Below, in pieces: positions 9,371-17,421 of a stretch of 64,000 nt of DNA; position 1 is the first letter of the stretch; every line of letters starts with the position of its first letter. Under the pieces are notes generated by a model. It was not told where the DNA came from, did not search any database, and saw only the letters and a program-made list of their open reading frames with translations. The stretch spans positions 1 through 64,000 of the forward strand of contig NZ_QNUL01000014.1 of the NCBI RefSeq assembly GCF_003383615.1. Reading direction: 5' to 3'. The position numbers and the translations under genes were made by a program. The stretch comes from Dyadobacter luteus (GTDB taxonomy: Bacteria > Bacteroidota > Bacteroidia > Cytophagales > Spirosomataceae).

Positions 9371-9503
9371 CATTATCACGAATAGAATTACATCAGCATG
9401 TTTGCTATCGGCTATCAAACCTATGCCGGAAACTACTTTTAGCTGATTGCCAGCCGCCGAAAGCCGATGGTAAAATACGCTTACAAATTGATTCGTGATA
9501 ATG
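9371..9503. repeat. 133-bp imperfect palindromic element with 13-bp terminal inverted repeats
   Basis: The ends are exact inverted repeats: CATTATCACGAAT at 9371-9383 and ATTCGTGATAATG at 9491-9503. A second pair sits symmetrically inside (ATCGGCT 9407-9413, AGCCGAT 9462-9468) around the same centre. No coding sequence and no convincing target duplication are seen. It could be a miniature inverted-repeat element or a long RNA hairpin. Confidence 0.55.
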
Positions 9504-9568
9504 TTTAATCACCTGCAGAAATATTATTCGGAGTTTTGTCGTTGGTTTGATAAATTAAACCCTATGAA

Positions 9569-10333
9569 ATGAAGTTTTTTGTATGTTTCAGACCTGCCTA
9601 CAAAAAATATTTTATCTTTCTACTCCTATCTTTCTCAGGTTTTTTACCCAATAAAGTGAGTGCTCAATTACAAACGAGAATCACTTTTGTTTATCAGGAA
9701 TTACAGATCAATACAAGTGCCGCTCAGTTAAAAGACACAATTCAACTTTATGTCAAAGAGCCATTTAAGCCGCGTAAGCTTTACCAAAATGCGGATTTGG
9801 GATACGAGTCTTTTATAGAATTTCAGATAGATGAATTTTGTCCTGTTGAAGTTTGCAAGAATAATGAGTGTTTTGAGATATTCGCAGACTCGGAAAACGT
9901 GGAGATACTCGTTAATCCTGAAAACTTCATCGGAAGCAGAACATTGAATTCTCCCCTTTCCGATACCTGGCGATTAATAGGATTGGAAAGAGGAAGATTC
10001 AGAGATGTAAATACAGATTTATTCGGGTCGGATAAAGATCCCGCCACAAGAAATAGATCAATCGACGAAAATTACAGACTTTACAGTGAAAGGATGAATC
10101 AATTTTTCAGAGATAACAATAGGAATCACATTGGCTGGAACCTGTTTTTGCAGCGGTACGAGAAATATCCGCAGAATGGAATTCAGGAAATAACTGACCT
10201 TTTGAGCACGAATATTTCGGCCCCGTCTATAGAAGCATTTTTGACTGAATATCAAAAAGATAAAAATATTTGTTCTTTACAGGCAGCCTGTTTCTCATTT
10301 CACTTGATACCCTTCCTCTGCTTATATTTCTGA
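9569..10333 (+). CDS. Secreted protein, probably a truncated TlpA/DUF4369-type thioredoxin-like protein
   Basis: This 254-residue protein starts with a signal peptide ending near 'NKVSAQ'. The mature part resembles the N-terminal module of Bacteroidetes proteins that carry a DUF4369-like beta domain, then a helical linker, then a C-terminal thioredoxin domain: 'FADSENVEILVNPENF' followed by 'SPLSDTWR' and a long helix with 'YSERMNQFFRDNN'. The expected thioredoxin domain and CxxC motif are missing. The last 20 or so residues are unlike the rest and are read from DNA that also encodes the end of the convergent phosphatase gene (34-bp overlap). I infer a gene cut short, with a run-on tail. The family call itself is moderate. 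Confidence 0.55.
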   Translation: MKFFVCFRPAYKKYFIFLLLSFSGFLPNKVSAQLQTRITFVYQELQINTSAAQLKDTIQLYVKEPFKPRKLYQNADLGYESFIEFQIDEFCPVEVCKNNECFEIFADSENVEILVNPENFIGSRTLNSPLSDTWRLIGLERGRFRDVNTDLFGSDKDPATRNRSIDENYRLYSERMNQFFRDNNRNHIGWNLFLQRYEKYPQNGIQEITDLLSTNISAPSIEAFLTEYQKDKNICSLQAACFSFHLIPFLCLYF

Positions 10334-11694
10334 AAACGTTCGTTATACTCCTTCAATTCAGCACCTTTAAATTTCTTTTCCAGATCTTCCGGCAAAGTCA
10401 GTCTTTCCTTCATTTTTACAGATCCAAACAGTTCAACCAGCGTATTCGAACCCTTTTTATCCTTCAAAAGATCGAATGCGTCATATACATCACCATTCAC
10501 TGTATAGGCTTTATACGACAGTTTGTTTTCATCCACGTTTAATACCTGGTACAGCTGTGTGTTCGAAGCAGCTCTGTCCATCCAGTCTTCCAGTCCGAGT
10601 TCGTACATCTTAGGACCACTTACAGACACCACATAAATCGGCCCGTCAGGTTTCTTACGCGACTGACCCAGCGGCATATTAATACCTCTTGCATAAGTAT
10701 GGTCGTGTCCCTGAAGAACCATGTCGACATGGTGTTTTTTGTAAAGGGGTTCCATGCGGTCGCGCCATTTACTGTTATCCCGACCGGCCGCTGTAGAATA
10801 AATCGGATGGTGGTGGATCACTATCGTCCAGCGGTTTGGATTTTGGGCAAGTAAATCTTCCAGCCATTTGGCTTGTTTTTCCAATGTTGCCTCGTCACTA
10901 ATAGCTTCCTGTGAATTGAGTGAAACAAATCGTATACCCTGATAATCTGTGTAATAAGTGGTCTCACTCAAACCTTCCGGACCATTCTCCGGCAGGGCAA
11001 ATTGAGGACGCCAGTGATGAGATAGCTTTCCTTTGTTTTGTTCATCCCTGAAATATTCGTGGTTACCCGGCGAAGAAAGACTCGGAATCATCCCATTGAT
11101 CCAACCCGCGGCTTCAAACCATTCGCCCCATTCATAATCGTTGTTAGCTCTATTGATCAGATCACCTGCATGGATGATCAGATTGGCCTTAGGTAGTGTA
11201 GAGTAGGCTCCCCTCACAGCACGTGACCATAAAGAAAGCACGTCATTCTGAGCATCTCCAAAGTATAAAAAGCTAACCGGCTCGTTGCTTGCTGCGGCAG
11301 TTTTGAAATGAATCCACTCACTCCAATGCGTACCATCCCCTACTCTGTAAACATATTGCGTGGCAGGTTTCAGGTCTTTGAAATCAACTTCATGGTATTG
11401 TACCGTTTTGCCTTCTATCTCTACACGTTGCGATTTTGCTTCAACAAAACGTGCACTTTTCTGGAAATCAGGTGAGGGATCGGCTTCATGGATAGCAGCA
11501 ACGGCCTTTGACACAGTAGAATCCGTTCGCCAGTTTATAGCCTGAGAGGTATGAGGAGCTCCTTTGTAACCAAGAATAATCCGGTCAGGGAATTTTGAAG
11601 CAGGATAGGATTTATGTTCCTGACTGAACGAAGGCTCTGGAGCGAGGATGCCTGTAAGCAAGAGTATACCGGGGAGAGTGAATAGAGGTCGCAT
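10300..11694 (-). CDS. Purple acid phosphatase-like metallophosphoesterase
   Basis: This 464-residue secreted enzyme hydrolyses phosphomonoesters at a dinuclear metal centre. The start at 11694 gives a good signal peptide (MRPLFTLPG... cut after 'SFSQ'). An N-terminal fibronectin-like domain ('ILGYKGAPHTSQAINW', 'YVYRVGDG') precedes the calcineurin-like domain. The metal motifs are in order: 'YFGDAQND', 'HAGDLINR', 'SPGNHEY', 'VIHHHPIY' and 'QGHDHTYAR'. It is divergent from the ECF sigma gene, 293 bp away, and may be a member of the same nutrient-scavenging locus. The phosphate source is unknown. Confidence 0.92.
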   Translation of the reverse strand: MRPLFTLPGILLLTGILAPEPSFSQEHKSYPASKFPDRIILGYKGAPHTSQAINWRTDSTVSKAVAAIHEADPSPDFQKSARFVEAKSQRVEIEGKTVQYHEVDFKDLKPATQYVYRVGDGTHWSEWIHFKTAAASNEPVSFLYFGDAQNDVLSLWSRAVRGAYSTLPKANLIIHAGDLINRANNDYEWGEWFEAAGWINGMIPSLSSPGNHEYFRDEQNKGKLSHHWRPQFALPENGPEGLSETTYYTDYQGIRFVSLNSQEAISDEATLEKQAKWLEDLLAQNPNRWTIVIHHHPIYSTAAGRDNSKWRDRMEPLYKKHHVDMVLQGHDHTYARGINMPLGQSRKKPDGPIYVVSVSGPKMYELGLEDWMDRAASNTQLYQVLNVDENKLSYKAYTVNGDVYDAFDLLKDKKGSNTLVELFGSVKMKERLTLPEDLEKKFKGAELKEYNERFQKYKQRKGIK

Positions 11695-11872
11695 GGAATA
11701 ATCGGAATGAATTCGCAATGTTAAGCGGTTTGAAAATGAAATCCTGCAGAATGTATGTTAAGAAAATATGAAATAGTAATCCTGCAGTTTTCAAAATTTC
11801 CCATTTTGTTTTAAAATCCGTCATGTGTTTATTATCAAATTGTTAACGCAGACTAATTTGTGTTTCGGGTGA

Positions 11873-11880
11873 TAACTTTG
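11873..11880 (+). promoter_or_regulatory. Putative -7 box upstream of the ECF sigma gene
   Basis: TAACTTTG fits TAnnTTTG, about 107 bp before the chosen start. No TTG lies at the ideal distance; the nearest TTTG (11857-11860) is only 12 bp upstream. The call rests on the -7 element alone. Confidence 0.3.
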
Positions 11881-11987
11881 TGTAGTCAGAAATCATTTAA
11901 GAGCAGTATTAATGTTGCTCATGCCGGGTTTTTTAACTGTTGGTAAAGTTATTCCTGACAGGCCGCCTCAGAAACCTCAAAAGAAAT

Positions 11988-12524
11988 ATGACAGCAGATG
12001 CGCATCAGCGCCAGGCTTTTGAAACTCTTTATGACCAGTATTTCAAAAGGATTTTCCTTTTTGCCCGCAAGCACACCGGCGACGAGGATGAGGCCGCGGA
12101 TCTGGCGCAGGAGGTATTCCTTAAATTGTGGTTGAATCAGGATTCTTTTGCCAAACACATTTCTGCCGAAGCTCAACTGCTGACAATAGCAAGGCAATTG
12201 ATCATCAATCGGTACAAAAAGGAACTGGTTCGCCAGAAGGCATATAAATCCTGGCATCAGGACAAATCCGATATCGCCCTGTCTGAAACTTCTGACCAGT
12301 CGTTGCTCGAAGAAGAGCTGCACCAACGCTACAAAGCAGCCCTGAACGAACTGCCACCCAAGCGACGTGAGATATTTGAAAAGAGTCGTATTGAAGGACT
12401 TTCCTATGAACAAATCGCCAGAGATTTGTCGATTTCCACAAGTACAGTCGAAAGCCAGATGGTGAAAGCACTGCGCTTAATGCGCGGTAAATTACTGCTA
12501 TTGCTGCTTCCTTTTTTTTCTTAA
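11988..12524 (+). CDS. ECF-type RNA polymerase sigma factor (FecI-like)
   Basis: This 178-residue sigma-70 family factor has region 2 ('FETLYDQYFKRIFLFARK', 'AADLAQEVFLKLW') and region 4 ('LPPKRREIFEKSRIEGLSYEQIA', shown here as consecutive blocks) with the helix-turn-helix 'SISTSTVESQMVKAL'. It belongs to the Bacteroidetes FecI-like group. I start it at the ATG at 11988; a TTG at 11940 would add 16 residues. The next genes are FecR and an STN-containing SusC, so it should direct transcription of that SusCD operon when the receptor binds its substrate. Confidence 0.92.
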   Translation: MTADAHQRQAFETLYDQYFKRIFLFARKHTGDEDEAADLAQEVFLKLWLNQDSFAKHISAEAQLLTIARQLIINRYKKELVRQKAYKSWHQDKSDIALSETSDQSLLEEELHQRYKAALNELPPKRREIFEKSRIEGLSYEQIARDLSISTSTVESQMVKALRLMRGKLLLLLLPFFS

Positions 12525-12594
12525 CAATTTGGTAATGCATATGGAGTCAAGGTAAAACCCTTGTTTCCTGTATTACCCTATATAACAGATCACA

Positions 12595-13629
12595 ATGATT
12601 ACCCGGGAACTATTAAAAAAACTGAGAGAAGGAAGTTGTTCGAAACAGGAACTGGCTGTTTTACAGACCTACTTTGACACGGATAACCTGGATGAAATTC
12701 AGGCTATACTTGACAAGGACTGGATGGATACCGCCAGTAAAAAGAACATTTCTGATCAGGAAGTATCAGAAATTGCAAAGCTGAATGTGTGGTCGAAAAT
12801 CAGCGAGACGATATATAAAAATGATGAACCGGAAGTTCCGAAGCATAAACCTCTGTACAGCCGCTGGTACTTTGTTGCTGCTTCTGTGGCTGCGCTGTTT
12901 GTTGTATTGGGAACGTTGTGGCTGGCCACACAACGTAAGAATGAACAGGTATTTGGTCTGGAGTTAGCCTCTGACCGGGTAAATCAGTCGAACAATACAC
13001 AGGAACCGATGCACTTAAAATTGCCTGATGGCAGTATTGTACGCCTTGCTTCCGGAAGCACCATTCAATACAAAACTGGCTTTGCTGAAAATAAAAGAGA
13101 CGTTAAACTGACAGGTGAAGCATTTTTTGATGTGGCAAAAGATTCCCTAAGACCTTTCTCCATTCAAACAGCATTGGTGAAAATACAGGTATTGGGAACA
13201 AGTTTCAACGTACGCGAAGCGGACAACGCAACGGAGGTAGATGTAAAATCAGGCAAAGTAAAAGTGGAATCCAATCGCTCGGGAAATCAGGTTTTTCTGG
13301 GACCTAACCAGCGCGTATTGGCGAGCCGGAATGACGGTATGCTGAGAAAATCAATAGTAGCCTTGCCTCAAATCACCAATCCCCGCGAAGAGAATAGCAA
13401 AATGGAATTTCAGGATAAACCTGTTGCTGAGATCCTGGCTCAGTTGAGTACGGCATACCAGATTGATATTCTGTTTGATGAGGCCGCATTAGAAAATTGT
13501 ACTGTTACTGCCAGGCTTACAGATCAGCAATTATTCACAAGGCTGGATATGATCTGCACGAGCATCGGGGCGAGTTACACAGTAGAAGATGGCAGTATTC
13601 GTATCCATGGCAAGGGATGCGGAAACTGA
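12595..13629 (+). CDS. FecR family anti-sigma factor
   Basis: This 344-residue inner-membrane protein has a cytoplasmic N-terminal part that would hold the sigma factor, one transmembrane helix (about residues 91-111, 'WYFVAASVAALFVVLG'), a periplasmic FecR beta domain ('LPDGSIVRLASGSTI', 'GEAFFDVAKD', 'VLGTSFNVR') and a C-terminal DUF4974 domain ('FQDKPVAEILAQLSTAY'). The DUF4974 domain normally contacts the STN domain of the partner receptor. It lies 70 bp after the sigma gene and 187 bp before the SusC start, the standard order for cell-surface signalling. Confidence 0.95.
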   Translation: MITRELLKKLREGSCSKQELAVLQTYFDTDNLDEIQAILDKDWMDTASKKNISDQEVSEIAKLNVWSKISETIYKNDEPEVPKHKPLYSRWYFVAASVAALFVVLGTLWLATQRKNEQVFGLELASDRVNQSNNTQEPMHLKLPDGSIVRLASGSTIQYKTGFAENKRDVKLTGEAFFDVAKDSLRPFSIQTALVKIQVLGTSFNVREADNATEVDVKSGKVKVESNRSGNQVFLGPNQRVLASRNDGMLRKSIVALPQITNPREENSKMEFQDKPVAEILAQLSTAYQIDILFDEAALENCTVTARLTDQQLFTRLDMICTSIGASYTVEDGSIRIHGKGCGN

Positions 13630-13697
13630 CAATTTATTAATCAACTATTTGTAAACAGGTTGCCTATGTAAAAATTTCAACATCATATAAAACCAAA

Positions 13698-13730
13698 AAA
13701 GCCACTGACGCTGGTACCGTCAATGGCTTT
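13698..13730 (+). promoter_or_regulatory. Stem-loop in the fecR-susC gap
   Basis: AAAGCCACTGACG (13698-13710) pairs with CGTCAATGGCTTT (13718-13730) with one imperfect position and a 7-nt loop. Only three T residues follow on the plus strand, so a full terminator is doubtful. It may reduce read-through from the sigma/FecR genes or mark the 5' leader of the SusC transcript. Confidence 0.55.
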
Positions 13731-13816
13731 GGATCCGCAACATGTGGCAACATGCCCGAAATACGGGAGCGGAATCATTGTGTCCTACTTTCTCAGAAGA
13801 ACAAACATTCAAATTT

Positions 13817-16800
13817 ATGAAATTGAAACGACGAAACAGCACATTACTGTGGCGTGTCATGAAAATTACTTTTCCTCAGATAGCAATGATGCTCTGGATG
13901 GCAGGCATCGCCCAGGCCATTCCGTTGTCGGCTCAGGAGCTGCTTGGTCGCAGAGTGAGCGTAAATGTGAACAAAGAGCCTATTCATCTTGTATTGCAGC
14001 AACTTGAAAAAGCGGCTGATGTCCGCTTTGTATATAGTGCGAGGGTTATTAACGCCCGACAAAAGGTGTCGCTCAATGTGCAAAATCAAAAACTTTCTGC
14101 GGTTTTGGAAAGCGTTTTTGATAAGACCAATATTGCCTGGGATATTGTGGGCGGACAAATTATCCTGAAAAGGAAACTACAGCAAGCAACTGAAACCGGA
14201 CTTTCCTCTCACGTAATTGAAAATACGGAGCGCATCGTATCCGGCTCTGTAAGTGATGCAGCAAACAGGGAAACACTTCCGGGAGTCAACATTCTTGTAA
14301 AAGGGACCAACAGAGGGACTACTACAGATGAGAACGGAAACTTTTCTATTGCTATTCCGGATGGTTCGGTAGTGCTCACTTTTTCCTTTGTAGGTTATCT
14401 TCCTCAGGATGTGAATATTGTGAATGACAGTAAAGTCAACATAAGCCTCGTGCAGGATACAAAATCACTGGACGAAGTGGTTGTTACTGCTTTGGGTTTG
14501 CAGCGTAAAACAAAAGCCCTTGGCTATGCGGTCAGTGAAATTAAAGGCGACGAGCTGACCAGAGTTCCTCAGGATAATGTTGTAAACAGTATCACAGGTA
14601 AAGTGCCGGGCGTGAGGGTGATCAACACTACTCCTGATCTGAACAGCGATCCTTTAATTTTGATCCGTGGCTATACCTCTCTGTCGGGAAATAACTCTCC
14701 CCTGATCGTCGTGGACGGACTTCCAACCGGAACGGACGTGAGCGTATTGTCGGATTTGAGCGCTGACAATATCGAAAGCGTGAATATCCTGAAAGGCCCA
14801 AGTGCCGCTGCATTATACGGGTCCCGTGCAGGAAGTGGCGTTTTATTGATCACTACCAAGTCAGGTAATAATCAGAAAAAAGGTTTGGGAGTAAGTGTCA
14901 ACTCGGCTTACACCGCCAGTGTGCCATACCGCTTTGTTCCTTTGCAGCAGGGTTTTGCGAACGGATCCAACGGAAATTTTGACCAGTCGAGCAACCTCTG
15001 GTGGGGACCAAAAATGGGAATTTCTGTTGCCAGATTTGGCACCAACGGTGAAGCGACTCCTTTGCAAGCACATCCTGATAACGTGAAGGATTTTGTGAAT
15101 GTGGGCAACAGTTTTATCAACGACATCACGCTTTCAAAAACGGACGAAAAATTAAGCTTTTCTCTTTCTTTGTCAGATACGCGTGCTACCGGAGTTTATC
15201 CTGAGAGTAATCTGCGTAAGGATGCCATTTCACTTTCTGCCTCTTATCAGTTCACTAAAAGATTGAATATCGCAGCCAACTTCAATTACCTCAACTCTGG
15301 CTCCAGCAATTTCAGAGGTTTGTCTTATGACAATTATCCTTATGAAGATCTGTACTTTACGCCTAACTGGATCAGTATTCATGACTTGAAAGATTACTGG
15401 ACGCAGCAGGATGTACAGCAAAAGGTCTGGTCAAATGGTTTCAACAATCCCTGGTTTACAGTAAATGAAAATATCAATACTTTTAAAAAGGTAAGACCAT
15501 ATGGTAATATCAGACTGAATTGGAACATTACAGATGATTTGAGTCTGATGACACGGGTAGGTGGATTCAATGAGTCGTACATTACAGATAACCGTTCAGC
15601 CAAATCCGAAAAATCGGTTCCGAATGGTGCGTATGCATTTCTATCCAGGAATTTCCAGGAGATTAACACAGACTTTCTATTGAACTATAAGAAAACGATC
15701 AGCTTGTTTTCTATTGATGCATCTGCGGGTGGCAACCTGTTTTTTCAGAACAATAGTTTTTCAAACATAACGGGGCAGAATTATGTGTTACCGGGTCTGT
15801 ACACCGCCGCCAATATCGACCGTTCCTCTGTCGGGTACAGCGCAACAAAAGTAAACAAGCGGATTAACAGTTTGCATGGAATGGCATCAATCGGCTTTAA
15901 GGAAGCCATCTTCGTGGAGCTTACAGGAAGAAACGACTGGTCGAGCACATTGCCTGTCAACAACCGCTCCTATTTTTATCCCTCGGTTTCAGTAAGTGCG
16001 GTACTATCCGATCTCATTCCTTTGCCGTCGGCTATTTCATTGTTGAAGCTGAGAGGAGGCTGGGCGAAGGTTGGAAAGGATACAGATCCCTACCGACTCG
16101 CTATGTCTTTGTCAAGATCAACCTGGGGAAACAATACTACCTACTCGCTGCCATCCACCACGCCTACCAGCAACCTGATGCCCGAGAGTATTATTTCGTC
16201 GGAGCTTGGGATGGATGTATCTTTCTTCAAAAAAAGGCTGGGATTGAACTTTACCTATTATGAGGTGGAGGATAAAAAACAGATTACCGGTATCTCCGTT
16301 TCGGGGTCAACAGGGTTTACCTCAGCAAACGTGAACGCGGGGATAGTTCAGAATAAGGGTCTGGAGATATCGCTACGCGCCGTACCTGTACAAACTAAAA
16401 ACGTAACCTGGGACGCAACTTTCAATTTTACCAAAGAAAGAAGTAAACTGACTGGCTTGCCCGAAGGTGTCAGCAATCATCAGTTCTGGTCAAGAAACAA
16501 TATCTATAGTCAGACTACCCTCGGTGGTAATGTGGGCGATCTCTGGGGACCGGATGTGAAGCGCGTGACAGAAGGACAATATGCTGGCTGGCCATTGCTG
16601 AATGCGAATGGATTTGTACAACAGGAAACTTCGAACATCAAGCTGGGTAACGTAATGCCCGATTTTACGCTCGGTTTTCAGACGAACCTGAACGTGAAGA
16701 GATTCTCCATTTCAGCGAGCTTCGATTGGCGTAACGGTGGAGAATACTACTCCGAAAGTATGAAAAGGCTCACCCGTGATGGAAGGCAGGATAGCTGGTA

Positions 16801-17410
16801 CAAGGGAGACGGATCCGGCACATTTACCGGTATTTTGAGCAATAATTCGTTCAATGGTGATAATGACAGGCTGGCGGCTGAAATCAAAGGAAATCCCGGC
16901 AGGTACAATGCGAAAGACGGATTGACATATGTCGGCGGTAGGAATGCCGAACTGGGTGGATTTGAATATGGCGGAGCAATCGCTAACGGTGCATTTTTCC
17001 CTGGCGTGATCGCCGGAAGTAACGGAGAATACATTGAAAACTTCGGAGCTTCAGGAACCAAATATTTCAGAAGCGACCTGATCGCGGATCCGGGATCGGG
17101 TTATTGGAGCCGGGGCGTACAGAGCTGGATATATGACGCATCTTTCGTAAAACTCAGAGAGCTTTCCGTGGCCTATAAGTTGCCTGAAAGTATCAGTCGT
17201 AAGATTGCCTCAGGTGGTATATCGGTGTCATGGTTTGTAAGAAACCTGATGTTGTGGACAAAGGCTAAAAACTACATTGATCCTGAATCCACGATGATGA
17301 ACACCAATGATCAGTTTACTGCTTCAAGCAACTATCTGATCGGATTTGACAGGGCATCTTTCTATCCCTGGACAATGTCATCCGGTTTAAAATTGAATAT
17401 TCAGTTCTAA
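13817..17410 (+). CDS. SusC/RagA TonB-linked receptor with STN signalling domain
   Basis: This 1197-residue outer-membrane receptor is the signal-transducing kind. After a signal sequence (cut near 'PLSAQ') comes an STN domain ('SVNVNKEPIHLVLQQLEK'), a carboxypeptidase-regulatory-like domain ('ETLPGVNILVKGTNRGTT'), the 'LDEVVVTALGLQRK' block, plug and barrel. The STN domain passes substrate binding to FecR and so to the ECF sigma factor. I chose the ATG at 13817, which gives the usual basic N-terminus; an upstream in-frame ATG at 13742 adds 25 residues without signal character, and an ATG at 13859 is a possible shorter start. The SusD partner follows 11 bp later. Confidence 0.95.
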   Translation: MKLKRRNSTLLWRVMKITFPQIAMMLWMAGIAQAIPLSAQELLGRRVSVNVNKEPIHLVLQQLEKAADVRFVYSARVINARQKVSLNVQNQKLSAVLESVFDKTNIAWDIVGGQIILKRKLQQATETGLSSHVIENTERIVSGSVSDAANRETLPGVNILVKGTNRGTTTDENGNFSIAIPDGSVVLTFSFVGYLPQDVNIVNDSKVNISLVQDTKSLDEVVVTALGLQRKTKALGYAVSEIKGDELTRVPQDNVVNSITGKVPGVRVINTTPDLNSDPLILIRGYTSLSGNNSPLIVVDGLPTGTDVSVLSDLSADNIESVNILKGPSAAALYGSRAGSGVLLITTKSGNNQKKGLGVSVNSAYTASVPYRFVPLQQGFANGSNGNFDQSSNLWWGPKMGISVARFGTNGEATPLQAHPDNVKDFVNVGNSFINDITLSKTDEKLSFSLSLSDTRATGVYPESNLRKDAISLSASYQFTKRLNIAANFNYLNSGSSNFRGLSYDNYPYEDLYFTPNWISIHDLKDYWTQQDVQQKVWSNGFNNPWFTVNENINTFKKVRPYGNIRLNWNITDDLSLMTRVGGFNESYITDNRSAKSEKSVPNGAYAFLSRNFQEINTDFLLNYKKTISLFSIDASAGGNLFFQNNSFSNITGQNYVLPGLYTAANIDRSSVGYSATKVNKRINSLHGMASIGFKEAIFVELTGRNDWSSTLPVNNRSYFYPSVSVSAVLSDLIPLPSAISLLKLRGGWAKVGKDTDPYRLAMSLSRSTWGNNTTYSLPSTTPTSNLMPESIISSELGMDVSFFKKRLGLNFTYYEVEDKKQITGISVSGSTGFTSANVNAGIVQNKGLEISLRAVPVQTKNVTWDATFNFTKERSKLTGLPEGVSNHQFWSRNNIYSQTTLGGNVGDLWGPDVKRVTEGQYAGWPLLNANGFVQQETSNIKLGNVMPDFTLGFQTNLNVKRFSISASFDWRNGGEYYSESMKRLTRDGRQDSWYKGDGSGTFTGILSNNSFNGDNDRLAAEIKGNPGRYNAKDGLTYVGGRNAELGGFEYGGAIANGAFFPGVIAGSNGEYIENFGASGTKYFRSDLIADPGSGYWSRGVQSWIYDASFVKLRELSVAYKLPESISRKIASGGISVSWFVRNLMLWTKAKNYIDPESTMMNTNDQFTASSNYLIGFDRASFYPWTMSSGLKLNIQF

Positions 17411-17421
17411 AAGAATCGATT

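Noticed and set aside
13742..13816. An upstream ATG that would lengthen the STN-type SusC by 25 residues
   Set aside because: The extra residues lack signal-peptide character, and the ATG at 13817 gives the usual N-terminus of this receptor group.
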